Part shown: positions 46,980 through 56,749 of the stretch, one piece after another
How the letters are laid out: the number at the start of each line of letters is the position of its first letter
Numbering within the stretch: the first letter of the stretch is position 1
From: Myrica gale
Lineage: Eukaryota; Streptophyta; Magnoliopsida; Fagales; Myricaceae
DNA length: 64,000 bases
NCBI GenBank assembly: GCA_963930655.1
Contig: OZ005620.1
Location: 19,039,001 to 19,103,000 of the forward strand
Direction: 5' to 3'
Notes under the pieces: generated by a model
What the model was told of the DNA's origin: nothing
The model's input: only the letters and a program-made list of their open reading frames with translations
Databases searched by the model: none
Made by a program: the position numbers and the translations under genes

Positions 46980-48488
46980 TGTTGGGAAAGAGGCACGGGA
47001 ATTCAAAGAAAAAAACACTATAAGAATTTATGTAGTTCAGCCTCAATCAGGCCTACGTCCACCTCAGAGCAATTTTATTAAAAACGCTTAAGAAAATCAA
47101 TATACCCACCCAAATACAATAGTCACACCACGCTCTCTCACTTTTTCTCTCTCTGTTCAATGCTCACATTTTTTTTTCACTTATAACATAAACCTCTATT
47201 TATATGAAAATATGCAAAGAGAAAACTCTAAACTTGGAGTGGGGAGGAAGTAAACTTTCTTTCCAAGTTTATTTCTATTCCAAGTCTATCTTATATGGTG
47301 TGTGGACCCCAACAATTCTCCTCCTCCATACCCATAAGGGAAAAATCCGTTCCTGACATCTTTCGGTTAAGTGCATCCCGGGCTCTTATTAGTAGAACCT
47401 TCCTGCAACTTTGGGGTTTGTTGCTCCCTTTGCTCAACACCCCTTACATCCTTGTTCTATTGACACTACAACCTCGTCTTTGTCACCAGACGACCAATCA
47501 TTATCTCATCCTAGTGTCATGCACCCCCACCTAGGGTGCTCACATCCCCTGCTTGTACCGTCGGACCTATGTAGAACAGTATCTCCCCTTGCTCTTGCAT
47601 CTCCACTGGTAGTACCAAGCACCTCCGCGTGTTACACGATGTCGGAGCCATCAATCCCTTTTGATTTCTTGCCCTTGTTCTCCAATATATCGTACATATC
47701 ATTTGCATAAAGGATATCCTCCATCCGTGGCTTCCAACTCATGTAATTCGTAGCATACAACATCATCATACCGGTAATCATGCTCTCTGTCATCTCAATT
47801 CACATTGAACAAAGCCTAACCTTGAAATTCTTACTGCACCAATGGACCCGGGATGGCCCAAAACCTTATAAATCAGTCTGACATGCTCGAAAATTGGTCT
47901 AAAAACCCTGAACTGGCCAAAAAATCACTCTGGAACAAAATCATAATATTTTAGAATATTCTGATCCCCGAAATATTCTCTGATGATGTAGCACTGACTG
48001 GGACCATGCTAACATGATAGATGACGTAGTAAAGCTGACGTAGCACCGACCCACCTGTTGACTTGGAGCTGACGTTGATGCTTACGTGGCAGGCTAACTG
48101 GGCGTGTGACGCGTGGGGCGAGTGAGGACCATGCGCCCTGCCTCTCTTCGGCACGTGCAGCGCGTGGATGATGCGCTACGACTTCCTGCGCCGAGTGGAG
48201 GCGCGTCCAGGCTCTTTTAGCGATGTGGTTCCGACCTTCGGCTTTGTCTCGTTCTCCTCTACAAATCGGTACCCTCCAATCTCAGATTGGACCACTTTGA
48301 ATTTTTAGACTTTCTTTGCTTTCCTCCGAAAAATCACTTCGGCTCCTCGTGCTTTTTTTATTATAATATAAGCATCTATTTATAGGAAAAGATACAAAGA
48401 GAAAGCTTACGAGAAAACTTTGAACTTAGAGTGGAGAGGAAGTAAACTTCCTTTCTAAATCTATCTTATATGGGTGTGAATCCTAACA
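46980..48488 (-). mobile_element. Small non-autonomous LTR retroelement
   Basis: A 335-bp LTR (46980-47314) begins TGTTGGGAAAG and ends GGACCCCAACA. A partial second copy (about 48356-48488) shares AAGAGAAA, AGAGTGG.GAGGAAGTAAAC, TCTATCTTATATGG and ends TCCTAACA. GGAGGAGGAGAAT on the minus strand next to the complete LTR (47327-47315) is a polypurine tract, so the element runs on minus. The internal 1 kb is non-coding and locally GC-rich. ATAGG/ATAGT flanks are a likely 5-bp duplication. The LTR at the 48.4 kb end is truncated. Confidence 0.65.
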
Positions 48489-50400
48489 ATAGTTACATTG
48501 GTCAGATATTCGATTATTCATTATGTCAATATCATAATTAATTTAAATAGGAGTGACAGTAACGTGAATGTATTTGCACAGAATTGTTTTCTCTTCTTCA
48601 TAAAAAAAACAAAATGCGAAAAGAATAGGTTGATTGGGAACTTTCCACCGTTCAGTCTAGAACGCGGATAAAACAAAAACAATAAAGACGAAAGAAAGAG
48701 AAAGAGTTCAGTGACCTTATCAACAGACGAGGGGCACTTTGGACCAATGAACTCCAAACGGAAATTACCTCCACTTGGCACGCAAATATCCCTTTCTATT
48801 TTATATTTTATATTTTCCTACGTAATTAATTACGTTAAACAAAATTGACATGCATTTGGGAAAACGATAGCTTCATGTATATTCCACCTATACCATAGAA
48901 GCAAATCCAATTCAAGCAGTTTTAATTTATTAAGGTGATGTTTTTTGACTAAGTAAAAATTTTAAGAATATTATTTGTAGGAGAATATTTTTGAGTTTGA
49001 ATTTTTTTTTCTAGATTGGTAAAATCCTGGTGAAAAAGTTGAAGAATGTTTGATTATAAAATATTTTTATTACAATTTATTAAAAAATAAAAAAGAGATA
49101 AGATTTGTTGAATTTTTTAATAAAAAAATAATAGAGTTTGTTAAAAAGTAAATAAGATTATTTTATGCAATTTTTTAATAAAAAAGTATTGAATTTATTT
49201 GTGAAAAAATGTTGGAATTTATATAAAAAATTTAAGATTTTGATATTTGATGGTAAAAAATTTGAATTTTAGACCAAAAAAAAAACCATTAGCTAACACT
49301 GGTTCAAAAATACCGATGGATTTACTGATTGCTCATTGGCTTCATATAGTTCAAAAAAACCCATTAGCTACCATAATAGATATTTTTTAACACGAAAGCT
49401 GACATCACAAAAGAAAAGGACAAAAAAAAAGAGGGGGTTAATAGTGTCAATTGATATATCCTCAGTTCGGTAGATCTCAATTATGAGATTTTCTAACACA
49501 AAATATGCTTTTAGTAGGTCGAATAATATGCACCAAAATTGGATCGAATTTTTCTATCTACATTATCTTATAAAAGAATATGAGAGTTATGATAGCAACA
49601 GACTTATATATGCACGATATGTATGATTTATGGCGCACTTGAGAACCCTATCTTTGTGGTTTTGTTATTACGTACGTACATGCAACTCTCGTGTACTTTC
49701 GTGGAAAGTGCAGAGTAATGGAAAGATCGATGCACTGCCTGCACAGCCACAAACAACGTTGCACCAGGGCTGAGTCTTCTACTTGGACCACCCAATATTC
49801 ACTAACCCACACGTCAGTAGTTTTTCTTTTCCTAGGTAAAGCAAGCTAAGTCTGCAAGGAAAAGGAGTCAGAAAATTCGATCCCCAGAAAAAACCCTCCC
49901 CAAAGGGAGGACGTGACACTTGAGCTAGAGCTCACTGGCACACACGTCAGTGGTTCAAAGTAATATAAGTTAAAATTGTTTGTGAGGGTAAAGCTTGATT
50001 TTGGACTTATCCAGAAATTAATTGGTAGTCAGGCTGGTGGTAACGGCCAGGTTCATCCTTTTGACAGCAACTATGAGTTAATCTATACATTTTATAATAG
50101 AAGTGCTCCTATAGTTATTACTGGTTGCCCCTCCCTTTTTAAATGTTAAATGACATTGGAAAGTAGGTAGCTTTTTTTTTTTTCTTTTCCCTTTTAAGCA
50201 CGGGTTGGCTGACCCATGCATGCATGATGCAACGTCTAAAGTAGCAAGAAAAAAAAAACAATTTGAAGGGAAATCGTATAATTTATTCCGTACATCAAAT
50301 AATATGCTTATGAAGAGATGCTATAATTTAGCAATTTAATTGGAGTCACAACCCACAAGCCTTAATTAAATTTCAAAATAGACATTATTGTAAAATTTAG
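48489..50400. other. Intergenic, no gene seen
   Basis: AT-rich, with poly-A/T runs between 48930 and 49300. No coding signal. Confidence 0.5.
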
Positions 50401-50777
50401 GGATTAATACATTTTGCATTCTTCAACTAGGGTCCTACTACTTTACACCGCCAAACTATGATTTACTTCACCTTGAAACTATCAATTACTGTTTTTTGCA
50501 CTTTGCACTATCTATTAAAAGATTTTATCAAATTAAATGAAAAATGATTTATTTTCGAATAAAATGGTAATTTTATTGACATATTTTTTTAATAAGGGTA
50601 GACTTTTCAATTTCAGAGGAAAAAGAATTATTTTCCTTCAAAATTGTTCATCAATTTTAATATGCGATATAAAATGTTTGAAATCAATAATTAGTAAATG
50701 CAATGTAATAAAAATAATGGCTTTGGATGCAAAGTGTTAAGACTCATACTATCCAAGGGTGCAAAGTGTATTTATCC
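50401..50777. mobile_element. MITE related to 7601-7952
   Basis: Inverted termini of about 45 bases: left GGATTAATACATTTTGCATTC, right (other strand) GGATAAATACACTTTGCACCC. The inner arms keep the ACTTTACACC/CTTAACACTT pattern seen as CTTGACACC in the other copy. More diverged; boundaries approximate. Confidence 0.55.
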
Positions 50778-51643
50778 TTAAATTTTAGAAAAAAAAAATA
50801 CACTTTCTAGGCACGAACTACTGTAAGTTTCACAGTTTGCACCCCAAAATTATTATGTTTGAGACACTGCACCTATTAACTTTCATCTCTAACAAATTAC
50901 ACCCCCTTTAAAACGAAATGTGGATTATGGCCTTTAATGTTTACTATTTGACTTTTTTAAGAACGTAATTGATATTTTGTATTAAAATAGGAGTTAATTT
51001 CCGTTCAATATAACCAAAAAAAACAATGTCCGTAAAAAAAATTGTATTTTCTTCCAACATTTGAGTATTTTTTAAATGAGTAGCATATTAGTAATCATCC
51101 ATTTGTATCCGTTAGTTCTGATTGAAAAACTAAAATAAAACTATGGTAGATGTGGACTGATAATTCTGTGCTTTAGATAAGAATTAGGACAAGAAGGGTC
51201 AATAACCAATTAAATTGTCGCCTCTCTAGATTACAAATATTGGGTAGAGCCTGAGCCAGAATACATGTCAGATTCATTGTAACTCTGGGTCGCATTTAAT
51301 TGTTAGGGATAAATGTAAAATCAGTCCATATGTAATATGTAAAAATTGATTTAGTCTCCGTGATATGAAAAATATAAATTTAGTCTCTATAATTTTAAAA
51401 AATAATAAAATTAATCTCTAATGAAGGACTAATGACAAATAAAAATTAAATCATACAAAATAAATTTATATTTTTCATATCAGGGAGAATAAATCTATTT
51501 TTTCGAACAAATTTTATATTTTTCACTAATTGTTACAGCGTATATTTTCTGTTGTTCCAAAAACGTCCAGACATGACGCGGCGAGCGACGGTACCTACCA
51601 ACACTATCTGTCTACCACAGCACAAAAGTAACCGTGGTTAGTG
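50778..51643. other. Upstream region of the Cys/His-repeat gene
   Basis: AT-rich DNA with further sequence resembling the terminal motif of the preceding MITE (about 50805-50900, GTTTGCACCCCAAAATTATTA). No gene. Confidence 0.45.
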
Positions 51644-51650
51644 TATATAA
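51644..51650 (+). promoter_or_regulatory. Candidate TATA box of Cys/His-repeat gene
   Basis: TATATAA in GTGTATATAATTG, followed about 110 bases later by a CT-rich stretch (CTCTCTCTCTCTTTCGAG) typical of plant leader exons. Confidence 0.45.
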
Positions 51651-53032
51651 TTGTCGTAGACCCACGGTGTTGGTTCGCTCAGAAGAGAAAAACGAAACCA
51701 CAGTTTGGTCTTCCATTTTCTTAACACGCGTATCCTCTACTCTCAAAACTCGTCATTTCCACAAACTCTCTCTCTCTCTCTTTCGAGTCCCTCCTCTTCC
51801 TCTCTATAGCGCCGGCGGCTCCATGCCCTAGGCCTCTCCTATCAATCCCCGCCACACTCCGAGCGTTAAATCCAAGCGGAGTCTTAAAGGTAAAAGCTTC
51901 TGTCCATTCGACCATCTAATCCGGAATATTTGGTGGCCCGATTCTCTGTTCCAAAACTATGTTGTTTTAATGAATCGGTTTTTCGTTGGTTTTTTTATTG
52001 GATTTGTGAAGCAGTTTTTCGGTCTGGCTCTATTTGGTTTGATGAGAACCGCTTGGAAAAGAAAGTACGGCAAAGCGCTATGTTTTGTTATTGTTTATGT
52101 TTCTTTTACTTTCTACCTGAGATGAAACAGCTGAACAAAGAGTGGTGGATGCCGGTTTCCTTTATTTTGCTTCATTTTCTTGGCAATTCTCAGCGACCAA
52201 TTAGAAGTTGGTGTGCTTTTTGTAAATTTTTCCTACCCGAAATTCTATATGGGTCTCATGAAGATCTGTTACGCATATAAGTTGGCATTTGATAAACCGC
52301 GAACGAAAGTTTCAGTATTCACTTTCTTTTTTAGAGACTTTTAATTTTAGCTTAAGTGTTTCTAAGTTCAGTTGAACAGAGTTGTGGCTTGATTCCTGGT
52401 TTGAAATCTCTCAAGGATTGAGCTTTTTTTTTTTGAAATCTCGGATTTTACGTTTTTATTTTCATTTTGAAGTACTTCTTCAATTTCGTAGATTATAATC
52501 TGTTTTCAGGCGATCTCCCCTTTCTTGGATTGTCATCGTATTTTTCACTATGGGCTGGGCTTTCGGTTTATATTAATTTCGGTCCCTACGTATATCTACA
52601 GTAGATATACCATTTTTCGCAGGAACGTAGTATTTTCTATAATGTAACCTCTTTGAATTAAGATCCTGTTAGTTTAAGTAATGTTTTATTGCACGTTTTA
52701 CCTTTATTTGGGTCGCTGAGTAATGAGGTGGGAGAAAAATAAATTATGTCTTATGTGGATTTGGTTTCTGGATAGTGAGCAATAGAGTCTAATGGTTGTA
52801 TCAGGCAGATTGAAGAAATTAGTTTGTAGCTTCTGTTTAATTGTTCTTTCTTGTGGGTTCTCCCGAGTTTTGTGAAAATTCTTACTAAACCCAATGTATA
52901 TAATAGAGTAGGTTGTTGTCTGTTTGTTGGTCTCTGTATCTGAATCTGAATAGGTTTTATTTGCTTAGTTTTTGATATTTGAACGAATCTGTCATTAATT
53001 TTTAGTTTTTTCTAGTGATGATTCCTTGTTTT

Positions 53033-53104
53033 TTGCTATCAATATTTTGAGCAAAAAATACTTATATATATATAAGTATTTTTTGCTCAAAATATTGATA
53101 GCAA
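53033..53104. repeat. 72-bp perfect palindrome
   Basis: Arms of 36 bases with no spacer, from TTGCTATCAATATTTTGAGC through CTTATATA to the mirror. A third, partial arm copy (TATATAAGTATTTTGAGCAAAAAATC) follows immediately. It lies in a probable leader intron. Confidence 0.9.
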
Positions 53105-54561
53105 TATATATATATATAAGTATTTTGAGCAAAAAATCAAATATTTAGGCTTGTGTTTTGGTTACTTTAAGTTTTCAAGGAAATGGAAAGATCTGAACTT
53201 AGTGTAGCCAAATTATTGTGCAGAAAAATTGAATTTATGGTCTTTTGTTGGTAACAACAACAGGTATGTTTAGTGTCTAAGAATTTCTCCTCTATTTTTA
53301 TCTAATCTTCATTTCAGTATGTGCTTCTTTAAGCTAAAACCTCAGCAGGAAAAAGCAGGCTTATCATTTTTCCCTTCTTTTTCCCATATTTGTTATCTCT
53401 GAGCTGTCATAGTTCCACAGATCAATTTGTGGTCAAGAAAATAATAATCTTTCCATTTTCTCCCTTTGCAATTAAACGTTTTGTCTGTCAGCCAACTCTG
53501 TGAATATCCTATACCTTTTCATTTGGTAACTATTTATGACATTTGATCTGATTATCTGATTTGTTCCCTCCCAGGTATCCGGAGCCTTGGGTGCTTTTGC
53601 TGCAGAGTGTGATCCTTTCTTGCTTTTTGCTGGCGTAGAAAAGAGGTTTGCTCATTTTATCTCTTCTTAAATCTGTTTCTCCATTCAGGAACCATAATCT
53701 AACTTTCTATTTTGTACTGGGACCTATTTTGTTCCCGATAGCAAAAAGGTATGCGGATTTCGCTTCTTGAAACAGCCAAAGTACTTAGGGAATCTAAAAG
53801 TTTGTTAAGAGCTGAGTAACTGCAGTTCTCTGATGTGTAGTCTTGCGTTTGGTACCAAAAATCTTTGAATCTTATTTATCAAAAAAAAAAAATCTTTGAA
53901 TCTTCTTCCCCCTGCCCCACTGTTTTCAAACTTTTTTCCCATGAAGTATCAGAGATTTATCTCTTTTCCTCTCCCTTTCTCTCTCTTGTTTGACGTTAAC
54001 TTTGGAATGTTTTGTTGTTGTCATCGTTACTAAAGATGCTTTTCTGTGAATTGACCATTCATAGAAGAGAAAGAGTAGCCACAGTTTTTCCATTCTCTAT
54101 TTTTCTTAATTATCACTCAAAAGGATTTTTCTGGTCTTTCACTGTCGAAAGCTTTTCCCTGTCTATATTTTGGTTTCCGGAGTCCAAAGGAACATGAAAT
54201 ATTTTCCTACCTATGACCTTGTGTATCACTCCAATTTAGGTGTAATCTACCTTATGAGCATGATATATTGCTTATAAACAAAGATTTTAAGTTCGCAGCC
54301 TTACTGTCTTTCCGTTGCGTCTGGATAATTTTGGATTTAAGCATGATGGAAGCAGGATTGTGTTTCTTAGTTTGGTTATGTTTAAAAGCTGAACATCTGA
54401 TTCTGACCATTGGCAACAATTCCTTGATCTAACTATTTGATTTATGGAACAGGATGATCGTCTGCCATCTTTTCATTGTGAGAAAAGCAAGTCTAATCAA
54501 ATTTGTTCTCTCTTGTTCCAACTGATCAGTGGAAGTTAGAGTCAAATTTCTACTTTAAGAA

Positions 54562-54618
54562 ATGGATCGGTGCGACACCTCGGGATTTGTTAGTGGGGGG
54601 TGTGATGGACTCTTCTAG
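54562..54618 (+). CDS. Upstream ORF in leader (18 codons)
   Basis: ATG to TAG reads MDRCDTSGFVSGGCDGLF, ending 115 bases before the main start, in the leader segment most likely retained in the mRNA. It could lower translation of the main frame. Whether the peptide is conserved is unknown to me; the composition (two Cys, Gly/Ser) is not obviously random. Confidence 0.35.
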   Translation: MDRCDTSGFVSGGCDGLF

Positions 54619-54733
54619 AGACATCTAACCCTAGTTTTGTAGCTAATTTTCGTCATCCCCGTAAATCAGGCGGACTGTTCTGTTGCAATTGAAATTAGGT
54701 TTGGTAGCATTGTAACTATCTAGCTTTTATTTC

Positions 54734-56749
54734 ATGGACACCCGGTTCCAGAACTTGGGGTTTAATGTAAATTATTCTTCTAATGCGTTCAAGATTTTGG
54801 GAAATTCTGTGCAAGTTGGGGGAGCTGAATATGGGACAGATACCATTTTACGGCTTGATTCCCCTGGTTCTTCTGTTCCTTACATATCCTCCTCAAAGGG
54901 AATCAAAAGGAAGTGGGGTTTCATAGATGGGTCCACGGGCCAGCAAGTTGGCTCTTCATTGTCTCTAGGGCTTGGCCGTTCATCGAGCTCCGAGGACAGC
55001 AAGGGGAGTTCAGCAACTGCTTGCACCACAATGTCTTCAGCGAAAGAAACAGACGAGGAGTCCTCGATGGATCTTGAACTGGACTTCTCACTCCATCTTG
55101 GGGCTGAGAAGTTACCCAGCCTGAAAGAAGCTGCCATCTCAAATCCAAAAGCTCTGGAATTGCCATCCAAGGTTGACCTGGAATTAAGTCTCACAACTGG
55201 ACCCTCCGAATCTGACATCACTACTGTTGATCCAGGTTCAACTCCTCTTCAACTGGGTATAGAGATACCACCAATGATTGGCAGGGCCCAAAATGCAGAT
55301 GAAGGTTCAACTTCATGTCGTTGGAAACCAGGGATTATTTTACCTCCTCAGCAGGCTTTAGTGAACTCAGGGGCTAGCTTCCTTTTCAATCAGGTTCCTA
55401 AGAAGAATGATCCAACTCCTATCGATTTGGACCTCTCATCAAGGGTATTAACAGCACCAAAAAGCTCAGTCACCTGTACTTCTGGGATAACACAGCACCA
55501 ACAGGCGCAACGTAGCGGTAGTTCTAAGATATGTCAAGTTGAGGGATGCGGAAAGGGAGCAAGAGGTGCTTCTGGCCGTTGTATATCTCATGGTGGTGGT
55601 CGTCGGTGCCAGAGAACTGGCTGCCACAAGGGATCTGAAGGCCGGACTGTGTACTGCAAGGCTCATGGGGGTGGACGCCGATGTGAATACCTTGGGTGCA
55701 CAAAGAGTGCAGAAGGGCGTACGGATTTCTGTATCGCCCATGGTGGTGGTCGGAGATGCAGTCAAGATGGTTGCACTCGAGCTGCCAGGGGAAAGTCAGG
55801 ATTGTGTATCCGGCATGGTGGTGGCAAGAGATGTCAAAGAGAAAATTGTACAAAGAGTGCAGAAGGACTCTCAGGTCTTTGCATCTCACATGGAGGTGGC
55901 CGCCGATGTCAAGCAATAGGATGCACAAAAGGGGCACAAGGGAGTACAATGTTTTGTAAGGCTCATGGTGGGGGGAAACGGTGTACGGCTCCTGGGTGCA
56001 CAAAGGGGGCTGAGGGGAGCACACCTTTCTGTAAGGGGCACGGTGGAGGGAAAAGATGCGCATTCAAAGGTGGTGGGGTTTGTACAAAGAGTGTGCATGG
56101 AGGAACAAATTTCTGTGTGGCTCATGGGGGTGGTAAGAGGTGTGCTGTGACAGAGTGCACAAAGAGCGCAAGGGGAAGGACAGATTATTGTGTGCGTCAT
56201 GGTGGGGGGAAGAGATGCAAGTTTGAAGGGTGTGGTAAAAGTGCACAAGGAAGCACTGATTTTTGCAAGGCACATGGTGGCGGAAAGAGGTGTTCTTGGG
56301 GCCATCCTGGATCAGAATATGGAAGCAAATCAACTGGTCCTTGTAACTCTTTTGCCAGGGGGAAGACAGGTCTCTGTGCTCTCCATAGTGGCCTGGTTCA
56401 GGATAAGAGGGTACATGGAGGTGTTACCCTGGGACCTATAGTTCAGGAGAAAGAGGTCTTCACTGAGGACATGAATGTTGATGTCCTGAAGATGCGGAAC
56501 ACCGTGGGAACTTTGGCAGGCAGATCTTATTCTGATTTGACACAATGTGGAGTACCAAATGCTCAGAACTCTGTCCGGGACAGAAACCTCTCAGCGGTGC
56601 CTGTGTATCTTCCAGAAGGTAGGGTGCATGGGGGAAGCCTGATGGCATTGCTGACATCCAGTTCTGTTGACTCAAGCAGTGGTAAAGGTGTAGTTGTTGC
56701 TCCCTCCGAGCCAATGAAAACTTACATGATGCCACATGGCTGTATGTAA
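54734..56749 (+). CDS. WRKY19-like Cys/His-repeat protein (no WRKY domain)
   Basis: A single coding exon, 671 residues, starting MDTRFQNLGFNVNYSSNAFK as plant homologues do. The N-terminal 260 residues are Ser-rich with a basic patch KGIKRKW (55-61) and EAR-like repression motifs LSLGL (76-80), LELDFSLHL (114-122) and DLELSL (148-153). From residue 267 to about 552 there are 11 tandem units of about 25 residues: C-x4-C-x10-C-x2-H followed by GGG(K/R)RC. The eighth has an insertion (AFKGGGVC) and the eleventh is divergent (SWGHPGSEYG...CALHS). This array is the one in the N-terminal part of Arabidopsis WRKY19 and in WRKY-less relatives of unknown function. No WRKY or kinase domain follows; the C-terminus ends MMPHGCM. 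A nuclear zinc-binding co-repressor role is inferred, not shown. It converges with the ALMT gene. Confidence 0.93.
   Translation: MDTRFQNLGFNVNYSSNAFKILGNSVQVGGAEYGTDTILRLDSPGSSVPYISSSKGIKRKWGFIDGSTGQQVGSSLSLGLGRSSSSEDSKGSSATACTTMSSAKETDEESSMDLELDFSLHLGAEKLPSLKEAAISNPKALELPSKVDLELSLTTGPSESDITTVDPGSTPLQLGIEIPPMIGRAQNADEGSTSCRWKPGIILPPQQALVNSGASFLFNQVPKKNDPTPIDLDLSSRVLTAPKSSVTCTSGITQHQQAQRSGSSKICQVEGCGKGARGASGRCISHGGGRRCQRTGCHKGSEGRTVYCKAHGGGRRCEYLGCTKSAEGRTDFCIAHGGGRRCSQDGCTRAARGKSGLCIRHGGGKRCQRENCTKSAEGLSGLCISHGGGRRCQAIGCTKGAQGSTMFCKAHGGGKRCTAPGCTKGAEGSTPFCKGHGGGKRCAFKGGGVCTKSVHGGTNFCVAHGGGKRCAVTECTKSARGRTDYCVRHGGGKRCKFEGCGKSAQGSTDFCKAHGGGKRCSWGHPGSEYGSKSTGPCNSFARGKTGLCALHSGLVQDKRVHGGVTLGPIVQEKEVFTEDMNVDVLKMRNTVGTLAGRSYSDLTQCGVPNAQNSVRDRNLSAVPVYLPEGRVHGGSLMALLTSSSVDSSSGKGVVVAPSEPMKTYMMPHGCM
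55532..56390 (+). repeat. 75-bp coding tandem repeat
   Basis: DNA-level counterpart of the 25-residue Cys/His units. Copies share CATGG(T/G)GG(T/G)GG and TGCACAAAG words but differ at third positions, so the array is old and selected at protein level. Confidence 0.85.

Larger units (their letters stand above)
51670..54733 (+). other. Probable spliced 5' leader of the Cys/His-repeat gene
   Basis: A CT-rich leader exon probably ends at TTAAAG|GTAAAAG (51889). Later candidate leader exons lie at 53575-53645 (CCAG before, GTTTGC after) and from 54453 (AACAG before) straight into the coding exon. The DNA between is T-rich and intron-like; the frame at 51930-52280 is intronic. This structure is inferred from splice-site sequence only. 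Confidence 0.5.

Noticed and set aside
51930..52280. 116-codon plus frame
   Set aside because: It lies in a probable leader intron directly after a donor site and has no recognisable features.
55524..56305. Long antisense open frames (up to 179 codons) over the Cys/His-repeat array
   Set aside because: They arise from the periodic codon pattern of the sense repeats (HHH/TTM-like translations), overlap a strongly supported gene and have no independent signature.
55532..56390. Regular 75-bp repeats resembling an array
   Set aside because: The repeats are in-frame protein repeats in a plant gene; this is not a CRISPR or satellite array.
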